Origin: an uncultured Bacteroidia bacterium
GTDB taxonomy: Bacteria > Bacteroidota > Bacteroidia > Bacteroidales > UBA932
Length of the DNA stretch: 64,000 nucleotides
Direction: 5' to 3'
Assembly (NCBI GenBank): GCA_902788175.1
Contig: CADAJF010000009.1
Span: forward strand, 1 to 64,000
Below are positions 17,517-24,907 of this stretch, one piece after another. Made by a program: the position numbers and the translations under genes. The notes beneath the pieces were generated by a model. The model saw only the letters and a program-made list of their open reading frames with translations. It ran no database searches and had not been told where the DNA came from. The stretch's first letter is position 1, and every line of letters starts with the position of its first letter.

Positions 17517-18671
17517 ATGAATCCCAAAACCATAGCCATCCTGGGCTCGACCGGTTCTATCGGCACCCAGACGCTGGATGTTGTGCGCCAGCACCCGGAC
17601 CGTTTCCGCGTATGGATGATATCGGCCAATAACAGCGCGGAGAAACTGGTGCAGCAGGCCCGCGCTTTCCAGGTCCCGCATGTGGTGATTTGCAATCCGG
17701 CGCATTATGAACGGGTGAAGGAGGCTCTTCCCGGCACCCAGGTGCACCTGGGGATAGAGGCCGCCTGTGCCCTGGTGCAGGCCCCTCAGGTGGATGTGGT
17801 GGTGGCGGCCATGGTGGGGTTCAGCGGGCTCAGGCCCACGCTAGGGGCCCTGCGTGCCGGCAAAACGCTGGCCCTGGCCAACAAGGAAACCCTGGTGGCG
17901 GCCGGCCCGCTGGTGATGGGGGAAGCCCGTCGCTGCGGGGCGCGCATCTATCCGGTAGACTCGGAGCACTCGGCCATTTTCCAGTGCCTGCTGGGCGCCG
18001 GGGGCAATCCCGTGGAAAGGATACACCTGACAGCCTCCGGAGGCCCCTTCCGCACCTGGCCCAGGGAAGAGATTGCCCTGGCCCGCAAGGAGCAGGCGCT
18101 GCGGCATCCCAACTGGGACATGGGCGCCAAGATAACCATAGACTCGGCCACCATGATGAACAAAGGCCTGGAGGTGATCGAGGCCCGGTGGCTGTTTGAC
18201 GTGGATGCTTCCCGCATCCATGTGCTGGTGCATCCGGAATCCGTCATCCATTCCATGGTGGAATTCGCCGACGGTGCCGTCATCGCCCAGCTGGGCTGCC
18301 CGGACATGCGCCTTCCCATCCAGCTGGCCATGGCCTATCCGGAGCGGCTTCCCCTTGAGGGCAAACGCCTGGATTTCAGCACCTTGAAAAACCTCAGCTT
18401 CTTTGAACCGGACAGGGAAAAGTTCCCCTGCCTGCAACTGGCCTTCGATGCCATATCCCGGGGCGGGAATATCCCCTGCGCCATGAATGCTGCCAACGAG
18501 GCTGCCGTAGCCGCCTATCTCCAGGACAGAATTTCCTTCTATGAGATACCTTCGGCCATTGCCCGCGTGCTGGATGGTGTGGATTTTGCAGCAAGCCCTT
18601 CGCTGGACGATGTCTTTGCCACGCATGAGGCGGCCTACCGCCTGGCAGAGCAGTCCTTCCCGCGCGTATGA
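17517..18671 (+). CDS. dxr: 1-deoxy-D-xylulose 5-phosphate reductoisomerase
   Basis: A 384-residue cytosolic enzyme of the MEP pathway that turns DXP into MEP with NADPH for isoprenoid synthesis. The NADPH-binding start IAILGSTGSIGTQTL is clear. It is followed by ANKETLVAAGP, the metal and substrate region PVDSEHSAIFQ, LTASGGPFR, and MGAKITIDSATMMNKGLEVIEA, all diagnostic. Length is normal (about 385-400). ATG 17517 is preferred over GTG 17511, which would add two residues. The stop overlaps the rseP start by 4 bases; dxr next to an intramembrane protease gene is a common bacterial arrangement. Confidence 0.97.
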   Translation: MNPKTIAILGSTGSIGTQTLDVVRQHPDRFRVWMISANNSAEKLVQQARAFQVPHVVICNPAHYERVKEALPGTQVHLGIEAACALVQAPQVDVVVAAMVGFSGLRPTLGALRAGKTLALANKETLVAAGPLVMGEARRCGARIYPVDSEHSAIFQCLLGAGGNPVERIHLTASGGPFRTWPREEIALARKEQALRHPNWDMGAKITIDSATMMNKGLEVIEARWLFDVDASRIHVLVHPESVIHSMVEFADGAVIAQLGCPDMRLPIQLAMAYPERLPLEGKRLDFSTLKNLSFFEPDREKFPCLQLAFDAISRGGNIPCAMNAANEAAVAAYLQDRISFYEIPSAIARVLDGVDFAASPSLDDVFATHEAAYRLAEQSFPRV

Positions 18672-19996
18672 CCGTATTGATGAAAGTCCTGCAGGTGATC
18701 CTGGCCCTTTCCGTCCTCATCCTTATCCATGAGGCGGGGCATTTCCTGTGGGCGCGCATCTTCCGTATCCGGGTAGATAAGTTTTTCCTCTTTTTTGATA
18801 TCGGCGGGGTAAAACTCTTCTCCACGCGCATGGAGTGGTTCCGCCGGCTGGTTCCCGCAGCAAAAAAATGGGAGACGGAATACGGTATCGGCTGGCTGCC
18901 CCTGGGCGGCTATTGCAAGATTGCCGGCATGATAGACGAATCCATGGATACGGAGGCCTTGAAGCAGCCTCCGCAGGATTGGGAATTCCGCACCAAGCCC
19001 GCCTGGCAGCGGCTGCTGGTGATGGCCGGCGGCGTAGTGAACAATTTCCTTCTGGCCATGGTCCTGTTCATGGCCATCCTGGCCATCTGGGGAGACTCCT
19101 ATGTCCCCAACGACAGCCCGGTCTATGTGAACGAACTGGGAGAAGAGCTGGGTTTCCGCACCGGAGACCGCATACTCCTGTACGATGATTATCGGCCCAC
19201 GGATTTCCTGAACCTCCAGGCAGATCTTGTCCGCCGCCGGGTGCAAAAGGTCACGGTCCTTCGCGGGGCCGATACCCTGGCCCTCTACATGGACCAGTCC
19301 ATGATGAGCACCATCCTGAATACGCCCGGCATGTTTGACATCGCCCTGCCTTTTGTGGTGGACAGTATCATGGCCACTTCCCCCAACCAGGATCTCCGGA
19401 AAGGGGACCGCATAGTGGGGGTGGACAGTCTCCAGACACCTTACCTGCAGGATGCCCAGCGGGTCTTGCGCGCTCATCCGGGAGAAAACCTGCCGGTGCA
19501 GGTGCTCCGCGGGGCGGATACCCTTTCCCTGGCCTTGCAGGTGGATACGCTGGGGCGGCTGGGTGTCTTTTTCATGAATCCGGCCCTTCAGCACAGGGAA
19601 TACTCCCTTTGGGAATCCGTCCCTGCCGGCTGCTCCCTGGCCTGGAACTCAGTCAAAGGCTATGTGCAGGACCTCAAGTTAGTGGCCACCCCTTCCACCG
19701 GCGCATACAAGTCGGTGGGCAGTTTCATCGCTATCGGCCAGGTGTTTCCGGAGGCATGGGACTGGTACCGTTTCCTCTATATACTGGCCATGCTGTCCAT
19801 CATGCTGGGGGTGATGAACCTGCTGCCCATTCCGGCGCTGGACGGCGGCCATATAGTCTTCTGCCTGTATGAGATGCTCACGGGCCGCAAGCCCAGCGAG
19901 CGATTCCTTACCGTGGCGCAGCTGGTGGGCATGGCCCTGCTGCTGCTTTTGATGTTCCTTGCATTCGGCAATGATATTTCACGTTTAATCCATTGA
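18668..19996 (+). CDS. rseP: Site-2 protease RseP homolog
   Basis: A 442-residue polytopic zinc metalloprotease that cleaves membrane-spanning substrates such as anti-sigma factors or signal-peptide remnants. The first helix carries the HExxH active site (LIHEAGHFLWARIF, about residues 18-31). The middle region has two PDZ-like domains; the repeated RTGDRILLYDD and RKGDRIVGVDS segments mark them. The last helices contain the third zinc ligand motif LPIPALDGGHIVF. Length is typical. ATG 18668 overlaps the dxr stop by 4 bases. The downstream DUF4837 lipoprotein starts 5 bases after the stop. Confidence 0.95.
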   Translation: MTVLMKVLQVILALSVLILIHEAGHFLWARIFRIRVDKFFLFFDIGGVKLFSTRMEWFRRLVPAAKKWETEYGIGWLPLGGYCKIAGMIDESMDTEALKQPPQDWEFRTKPAWQRLLVMAGGVVNNFLLAMVLFMAILAIWGDSYVPNDSPVYVNELGEELGFRTGDRILLYDDYRPTDFLNLQADLVRRRVQKVTVLRGADTLALYMDQSMMSTILNTPGMFDIALPFVVDSIMATSPNQDLRKGDRIVGVDSLQTPYLQDAQRVLRAHPGENLPVQVLRGADTLSLALQVDTLGRLGVFFMNPALQHREYSLWESVPAGCSLAWNSVKGYVQDLKLVATPSTGAYKSVGSFIAIGQVFPEAWDWYRFLYILAMLSIMLGVMNLLPIPALDGGHIVFCLYEMLTGRKPSERFLTVAQLVGMALLLLLMFLAFGNDISRLIH

Positions 19997-20001
19997 TTTA
20001 T

Positions 20002-21006
20002 ATGAGATTCCATTCATTTCGGCTACTGGTGGTCCTTGCATGCGTGCTGGCTTTGTCGGCCTGCAAGGGCGGCAACAAAAAAGCCCTGCTTCCCAATGTG
20101 AGCGGGAAGGCGGGGGAAGTGCTTGTCATCATTGAGCGCGAACAGTGGGAAGGCAATCTGGGAGTGGCCATCCGCGAAGCCCTTGCCGGCGATACGCCCT
20201 ATCTGGCCCAGCGCGAACCCCTCTTTGCGCTGTCCAACGTCCCTCCGGGCAGCTTCAACAACATGTTCAAGATGCACCGGAACCTGCTGCTGGTGAATAT
20301 CAATCCGCAGAACGCCTCCAACGGGGTGGTGTACAACAGCAATGTCTGGGCGCAGCCGCAGGCGGTGATCCAGCTCAACGCGGCGGATTCCCAGCAGGCT
20401 CTGGAACTGTTCAAGGAGGCCGGCGCCGTCATTCCGGAATTCTTTGAGCAGGCCGAGAGAGACCGCGTCATCGCCAATGCCAAGCTCTACGAGGAGCGCA
20501 TCCTGCAGGATCCTGTGGCCAAGGTAACCGGGGGTGGCATCCTTCATTTCCCCTCGGGCTACAAATGCCGCAAATCCACGGACGACTTTGCCTGGATCGC
20601 CGACGAAAAACAGTACGTGAACCAGACTGTGCTGGTGTACAGGTATCCGGTCTCCGGCGACGAAGTCTTTTCCATGGGAAACATGATCGAGACCCGCAAC
20701 CGTATCATGCAGGCCAATGTGCCGGGCATGTTCGAAGGCTCCTACATGACCACCTCCACAGCCCAGGAGCCCACCACCCGCTCCCTGCGTTATCGCGGGC
20801 GCGATTTCATGGAAACAAGGGGTTTCTGGGAGGTGCACGGAGACTTCATGGGCGGCCCTTTCGTCTCCCACTCTTTCTATAGCAAGGACGGAAAGGATAT
20901 CATTGTGCTGGAGGCCTTTGTGTTTGCTCCCCGCTACGACAAACGCCAGTACCTGCGCCAGGTTGAATCCCTTCTTTACTCTTTTGAATGGAAGGAAAAG
21001 GAATAA
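20002..21006 (+). CDS. DUF4837-family lipoprotein
   Basis: A 334-residue protein with a lipoprotein signal peptide (LVVLACVLALSACKGG, lipobox LSAC). It carries the DUF4837 family pattern known from Bacteroidota: GKAGEVLVIIEREQW near the start, NVPPGSFNNMFKMHRNLLLVNI, and a C-terminal KDIIVLEAFVFAPRYDKR segment. Function is not established. Position after rseP suggests an envelope role. ATG 20002 is chosen over an upstream TTG because it gives a normal signal peptide. The next gene starts inside its last codons (18-base overlap). Confidence 0.85.
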   Translation: MRFHSFRLLVVLACVLALSACKGGNKKALLPNVSGKAGEVLVIIEREQWEGNLGVAIREALAGDTPYLAQREPLFALSNVPPGSFNNMFKMHRNLLLVNINPQNASNGVVYNSNVWAQPQAVIQLNAADSQQALELFKEAGAVIPEFFEQAERDRVIANAKLYEERILQDPVAKVTGGGILHFPSGYKCRKSTDDFAWIADEKQYVNQTVLVYRYPVSGDEVFSMGNMIETRNRIMQANVPGMFEGSYMTTSTAQEPTTRSLRYRGRDFMETRGFWEVHGDFMGGPFVSHSFYSKDGKDIIVLEAFVFAPRYDKRQYLRQVESLLYSFEWKEKE

Positions 21007-21884
21007 AGGGTGAAATCATCATCCTGCTGCTGTTGCCACTCCTTCTTTGGGGCTGTGTCCCGGAGCAGGTGGAAACCAGCCGGGAGCTCCAGCTGGGTTA
21101 CGGGGCCTGCACGGTGGATTTGCCCTCCAAGGCCGTTTCCGTGGTGCTTCCCTCCGGAGCATCGTGGATCATGCACAAGGGCTCCAGCCTCATAGTCCTG
21201 GAAAACAGGACGTATGACCCCAGAACGGCTACCGTCCGCTACCTGGTTCGCGGGCAAGAATGTACCCTTACCCTTAACCAGTCCTGCCGGGAGGCCATCC
21301 TGCCCTCTTCCAGGCAAATATCGGCCCGGGCGGAAGGGGAACTGCTGGATTTTCCGGTATCGGCCAATATGGAGGTAAGCGTTTCCTCGGATGTCCCCTG
21401 GCTTGAGTGCGTGGCTGTCAAGGGCATTGAGCAGCACCCCTTTTTTGTTACGGTGTTGTCCAACACTTCCGGAAGTGCCCGCACGGGAAAGCTCACTTTC
21501 ACGGGTGGGGAAACCACCCGGACGGTGACGGTGACGCAGCCGGCGCTTTCCGGGCCGCTTGTCACCCGTTTTCAGACCCCGGGCGTGTATCTGGGCACTT
21601 CCTGGGAGAGAACCTATGAAAAGGGACGGGACCAGTATGCCACTCTCCATGAAGGGGAAATGCAGGATTTCCTGCTCCTTGACCGGGAGGGAAGGGAGCA
21701 GATTCAGGTAAGTGGTTACAAGGCGGGGCTGCCGGGAGGCTATCCCCTCACGGTATCCGTCCGTTGGAAAAAAGGTGGCGTAGAACGCTTGTCGCAGCAA
21801 TACCATATGTGTGTGCTCAAGGAAGATGACTCACGTGTATGGATAGGTAACGGAGACGGCCTGGGCGTAATTATCAGGAAGTAA
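20988..21884 (+). CDS. Lipoprotein with BACON-type domain
   Basis: A 298-residue secreted protein with a hydrophobic signal and lipobox (LLLPLLLWGCVPEQ). About residues 110-185 match the BACON pattern of Bacteroidota surface proteins: VSVSSDVPWLEC, then SGSARTGKLTF and RTVTVTQPA. BACON domains are usually found on carbohydrate- or host-targeting surface proteins and may bind glycans or mucin. The remaining parts are beta-rich and unrecognised. It overlaps the DUF4837 gene upstream and shares one base (TAATG) with the M6 protease gene downstream, so it is likely a translationally coupled partner of the protease. Confidence 0.75.
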   Translation: MEGKGIKGEIIILLLLPLLLWGCVPEQVETSRELQLGYGACTVDLPSKAVSVVLPSGASWIMHKGSSLIVLENRTYDPRTATVRYLVRGQECTLTLNQSCREAILPSSRQISARAEGELLDFPVSANMEVSVSSDVPWLECVAVKGIEQHPFFVTVLSNTSGSARTGKLTFTGGETTRTVTVTQPALSGPLVTRFQTPGVYLGTSWERTYEKGRDQYATLHEGEMQDFLLLDREGREQIQVSGYKAGLPGGYPLTVSVRWKKGGVERLSQQYHMCVLKEDDSRVWIGNGDGLGVIIRK

Positions 21885-23707
21885 TGAAAAGGGTTTTACT
21901 GGCGCTGGCCGCTGTTTTTTGCGCTTTGCTTCTGGATGCCGTTCCGGCCAGGCCGGGCTTTATCCGGAGCATCCAGCCGGATGGGACGGTTATATGGATC
22001 CGCCGCCACGGGGACGAGTGGGACCACTGGACCAGCAATGAAAAAGGCCAGGTGCTCCGTCGCCACGAAGACGGCTTTTTCAGCGTGGATGAACGTGCCG
22101 ATGCCCGCAGCTTCTCCAGTCTTGGCGCCAGGCGCCGCCGCGCTGCCATGGAGCGGGCCGCGCGCAGGATGGCCGTACGTTCGCCGTGGAGGGAAAACCG
22201 GATGGCCATGGGCCGCAGGCATTACCTGGTGCTGATGGTCGAGTTCAGCGACCTTTCCTTCACCGTGGAAAATCCGCGTCAGGTGATGGAACGGGTGCTC
22301 AACGAGGAAGGCTACTCGGAAGGAAGGGCCACCGGAAGCGCCCGGGATTATTATTTCGACAACTCCCACGGCCTTTTTGAACCCATTTTTGATATTTACG
22401 GCCCCGTGAAGCTGGATAAGGAGAAGGCCTATTACGGGAAAAACGACAAATCAGGCTACGATCTTCGTCCGGCCGAGGCTGTTCGGGATGCCCTGCTCAA
22501 ATTGGACGGGGAAATAGATTGTTCTCGCTACGACTACGACGGCGACGGAGAGGTGGACCTGGTTTACATGCTTTTCGCCGGTTTCGGAGAGGCCGACAGC
22601 AGCGACGACGATGCCATCTGGCCGCACCAGTGGTATTTCTCCGAAGCGGGGATTTCCCTTAGCCTGGACGGGAAACGGATAGACAATTATGCCTGCGGCG
22701 CAGAGTTGCAGGGGGACGGGGAGATGGACGGGATAGGTACCCTTTGCCATGAGTTCGGCCACGCTATTGGCCTGCCTGATTTTTACGACACGGACTATGA
22801 AAGGAACGGACAGGCAGCAGCCCTGGTCTGCTTTTCCCTGATGGATATGGGACTGTACAACAATGACGGCTGGACTCCTCCTTTGCTGGGTATCGAGGAG
22901 CGCATGCTGCTGGGCTGGGTGGACGAAAGCGCCTTGCAGGAGATCAGGCGGAACGGGGAATACCGGCTGGGCCCCGTGGACGAGAACCTTGTTTACAAGA
23001 TTCCTACCGGCAACGACGGGGAGTACTTTATCCTGGAAAGCAGGGGAGCGGGCAAGTGGGACAGTGCCCTTCCCGCCCAGGGACTGCTGGTCTTACACGC
23101 CGACAAATCTTCCAATCCGGTGCGCATCATGGATGGTTCCGGCTCGTATAAGGATCTGGCAGCCCGTTCCCTATGGGATGAGTGGGAGCTGTATAACGCC
23201 ATCAACGAGTGCGGCAAGCATCCCTGCTATTATATTGTCCCTGCGCCGGACCAGCAGAACCTCCTGTACGGTTTCCGCTATTACTCCGGTTATGGTTATT
23301 ATTTTGATGAGTCATATGCCCCCCGTTTTCCTTTCCCCGGCAGCCAGAAAATTACGGATTATACGCCTGTGGCCTGGGACGGAAGTGCCTCCGAAATTTC
23401 CTTAAGCCAGATCAGCTATGTCCTGGGAGAGGTGAGTTTCCAGGTAAAGGGTATCGGCGAGAATCCCCTGGATTATCCCGTGATTGCCAATCCCGGAAAT
23501 GGAGTTTACGCTTCCGGGCAGGAATTCTTCCTGGGTCTGGAGGTCCCGAAGGATTTCATCGCCACGGCGGTCCGCTGGTACTTTGACGGCGCACAAACCT
23601 CCAGTTCCTCCGTTACGCTCACCTCAGGCAGCCATCTTGTACAGTCCGAAGTGACGGACAGCGAGGGCCGCAAAATGCGGATTACGCTGGAATTGCAGGC
23701 CGAGTGA
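21884..23707 (+). CDS. Secreted M6-family metalloprotease
   Basis: A 607-residue protein with a signal peptide (MKRVLLALAAVFCALLLDAVPA), a pro-region and an M6 (immune inhibitor A-type) zinc protease domain. The domain starts near residue 110 (YLVLMVEFSDLSF), with the extended zinc motif HEFGHAIGLPDFYD (HExxHxxGxxD) around residue 290 and the expected SLMDMGLYNNDGWTPP after it. The last 90 residues form a beta domain (YPVIANPGNGVYASGQ) that may be an Ig-like attachment module. The start codon shares one base with the stop of the BACON lipoprotein gene. Likely exported and surface-displayed; substrates unknown. Confidence 0.9.
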   Translation: MKRVLLALAAVFCALLLDAVPARPGFIRSIQPDGTVIWIRRHGDEWDHWTSNEKGQVLRRHEDGFFSVDERADARSFSSLGARRRRAAMERAARRMAVRSPWRENRMAMGRRHYLVLMVEFSDLSFTVENPRQVMERVLNEEGYSEGRATGSARDYYFDNSHGLFEPIFDIYGPVKLDKEKAYYGKNDKSGYDLRPAEAVRDALLKLDGEIDCSRYDYDGDGEVDLVYMLFAGFGEADSSDDDAIWPHQWYFSEAGISLSLDGKRIDNYACGAELQGDGEMDGIGTLCHEFGHAIGLPDFYDTDYERNGQAAALVCFSLMDMGLYNNDGWTPPLLGIEERMLLGWVDESALQEIRRNGEYRLGPVDENLVYKIPTGNDGEYFILESRGAGKWDSALPAQGLLVLHADKSSNPVRIMDGSGSYKDLAARSLWDEWELYNAINECGKHPCYYIVPAPDQQNLLYGFRYYSGYGYYFDESYAPRFPFPGSQKITDYTPVAWDGSASEISLSQISYVLGEVSFQVKGIGENPLDYPVIANPGNGVYASGQEFFLGLEVPKDFIATAVRWYFDGAQTSSSSVTLTSGSHLVQSEVTDSEGRKMRITLELQAE

Positions 23708-23727
23708 AAAAGATTCGGAAAAATAAT

Positions 23728-23758
23728 TTTGCAAGGATAAAAAAAATGATTACCTTTG
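23728..23758 (+). promoter_or_regulatory. Promoter of the tRNA-Glu-rpsT-tRNA-Pro unit
   Basis: TTTG at 23728-23731 and TACCTTTG at 23751-23758 with a 19-base spacer match the Bacteroidota sigma-A consensus exactly. The tRNA begins 13 bases after the -7 box. Confidence 0.85.
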
Positions 23759-23771
23759 CAGTCCCAAGTTT

Positions 23772-23846
23772 GGTGGGTTCGTATAACGGTTAGTACTCAG
23801 GATTTTCATTCCTGCAATAGGAGTTCGATTCTCCTACCCACTACCA
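23772..23846 (+). tRNA. tRNA-Glu (UUC)
   Basis: The cloverleaf can be folded: acceptor GGTGGGT pairs with ACCCACT, the anticodon stem CAGGA/TCCTG holds loop TTTTCAT with anticodon TTC, and the T arm is AGGAG-TTCGATT-CTCCT. The CCA end is encoded. It lies 18 bases before rpsT on the same strand. Confidence 0.95.
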
Positions 23847-23864
23847 GATATAAAAAATAAAATA

Positions 23865-24119
23865 ATGGCAAACACAAAATCCGCCCAGCGTGCCGCCCGT
23901 CAGAGCGAGCGTCACAGACTGCATAACAAGTATTATGCAAAGACAACGAGGAACGCCATCCGCGACCTCCGCAACACAACAGACAAATCTGCAGCCCAGG
24001 AGCACGCCCCCAAGGTCTATGCAATGATTGACAAACTGGCCAAGATTGGCGTTATCCACAAGAACAAGGCGGCCAACCTCAAGAGCGGTCTCCAAGTATA
24101 CATTAACAAGCTCGCCTAA
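23865..24119 (+). CDS. rpsT: 30S ribosomal protein S20
   Basis: An 84-residue, highly basic, helical protein beginning [18 protein letters not shown], the typical S20 start, and ending [15 protein letters not shown]20 binds 16S rRNA early in 30S assembly. It lies between tRNA-Glu and tRNA-Pro with no separate promoter seen, so it is probably released from a mixed tRNA-mRNA transcript by RNase processing. Length matches the family. Confidence 0.97.
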   Translation: MANTKSAQRAARQSERHRLHNKYYAKTTRNAIRDLRNTTDKSAAQEHAPKVYAMIDKLAKIGVIHKNKAANLKSGLQVYINKLA

Positions 24120-24140
24120 GAGCTTGTTTTTTATCGGAAT

Positions 24141-24216
24141 CGGGATGTAGCGCAGTTGGTAGCGCACTACGTTCGGGACGTAGGGGTCGCTCGTTCGAGT
24201 CGAGTCATCCCGACCA
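24141..24216 (+). tRNA. tRNA-Pro (CGG)
   Basis: Acceptor CGGGATG pairs with CATCCCG; the anticodon stem CTACG/CGTAG holds loop TTCGGGA with anticodon CGG; the T loop is TTCGAGT; CCA is encoded. It follows rpsT by 21 bases. Confidence 0.95.
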
Positions 24217-24220
24217 CACC

Positions 24221-24247
24221 AAACCAGGCACCTCGCCTGGTTTTTTT
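24221..24247 (+). terminator. Rho-independent terminator after tRNA-Pro
   Basis: A 9-bp stem (AAACCAGGC, loop ACCTC, GCCTGGTTT) runs straight into a T tract. It ends the tRNA-Glu-rpsT-tRNA-Pro transcript. Confidence 0.85.
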
Positions 24248-24511
24248 GTGTCCCGCCGATTCTGGACATCAATGGCACTCTTCGCCAGCGGGAAATGCTC
24301 CGCGCCAAAGGAGCGCTCGCGTAAAATCGCCATATCTGTCTGTTTAAGCGAAATCCGAGCATCCATGAGCACTATCTCAATAACCAGAAACAAGCAGCCA
24401 AGCAATTCGTCCAGGAATGGAGTTCGAGGACTCCGTTGATCAGTTGAATGCAGAGGATCTCGAAAGGGAGTACATAGTTCCGGAGATGGTCGTAGCCGAG
24501 GCGTCACCTTG
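24248..24511. other. Non-coding or decayed stretch between tRNA-Pro and the palindromic repeats
   Basis: I see no convincing gene here. Short frames are open on both strands (for example a minus-strand frame containing ISLKQTDMAILRERSFGAEH), but none has a recognisable family or start context. The stretch lies between two oppositely oriented tRNA genes, a common place for integration scars, but no integrase remnant or tRNA-end duplication was found. Confidence 0.4.
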
Positions 24512-24562
24512 GCCGTTTTGACACGAAATCGCCATTGTACGCATTCTACATGTCAACACGGC
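24512..24562. repeat. 51-bp palindrome-ended repeat, copy 1
   Basis: The unit starts GCCGTTTTGACA and ends TGTCAACACGGC; the 12-base ends are inverted repeats with one mismatch. A second copy lies 82 bases downstream. The right half, from GCATTCTACATG on, is identical in both copies. Confidence 0.8.
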
Positions 24563-24593
24563 TGTATTTTTGGGCAAAATGACCGATTTTGTT

Positions 24594-24644
24594 GCCGCCT
24601 TGACAAAAAATCGGCCTTCTGTGCATTCTACATGTCAACACGGC
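24594..24644. repeat. 51-bp palindrome-ended repeat, copy 2
   Basis: Second copy of the unit at 24512. It has the same length and the same last 22 bases; the left arm GCCGCCTTGACA has two mismatches to a perfect inverted repeat. The internal ATCG core is kept. The element looks like a short dispersed palindromic repeat of REP or MITE type. Confidence 0.8.
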
Positions 24645-24687
24645 AATAAAAAAGGACAAACCCTCAATTTTGAAGATTTGTCCGCTT

Positions 24688-24764
24688 TGGCTCCCCCTGT
24701 TGGACTTGAACCAACGACCCTCTGATTAACAGTCAGATGCTCTAACCAACTGAGCTAAGGAGGA
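24688..24764 (-). tRNA. tRNA-Asn (GUU)
   Basis: On the minus strand the acceptor TCCTCCT pairs with AGGGGGA (one T-G pair). The D arm contains AGCTCAGTTGGTTAGAGC, the anticodon stem TCTGA/TCAGA holds loop CTGTTAA with anticodon GTT, the T arm is GTTGG-TTCAAGT-CCAAC, and CCA is encoded. Confidence 0.95.
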
Positions 24765-24795
24765 ATGTTTGCCGTCCTTTGTTCGAACGGGATTG

Positions 24796-24826
24796 CAAAG
24801 GTACAATCTTTTTTGGATTCTCCAAA
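24796..24826 (-). promoter_or_regulatory. tRNA-Asn promoter
   Basis: Minus-strand TTTG (24823-24826), a 19-base spacer and TACCTTTG (24796-24803) match the Bacteroidota consensus fully. They lie 31 bases before the tRNA. Confidence 0.8.
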
Positions 24827-24872
24827 GCTTTTGGCAAAAAATTTTCTTAAGGGAAATCTGCCAGATTTTTTC

Positions 24873-24880
24873 TATATTTG
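24873..24880 (+). promoter_or_regulatory. Promoter -7 box of the HU/CCDC81 gene
   Basis: TATATTTG fits TAnnTTTG and lies 27 bases before the start codon. It is close to the divergent tRNA-Asn promoter, so the two transcripts diverge from a shared AT-rich gap. Confidence 0.6.
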
Positions 24881-24907
24881 TAAGTTATTACTAATAGGAT
24901 TAGTCGG

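Noticed and set aside
24512-24644. Possible two-repeat CRISPR array
   Set aside because: Only two units, each internally palindromic over 51 bases, with diverged interiors and no cas genes nearby; better explained as a dispersed palindromic repeat.
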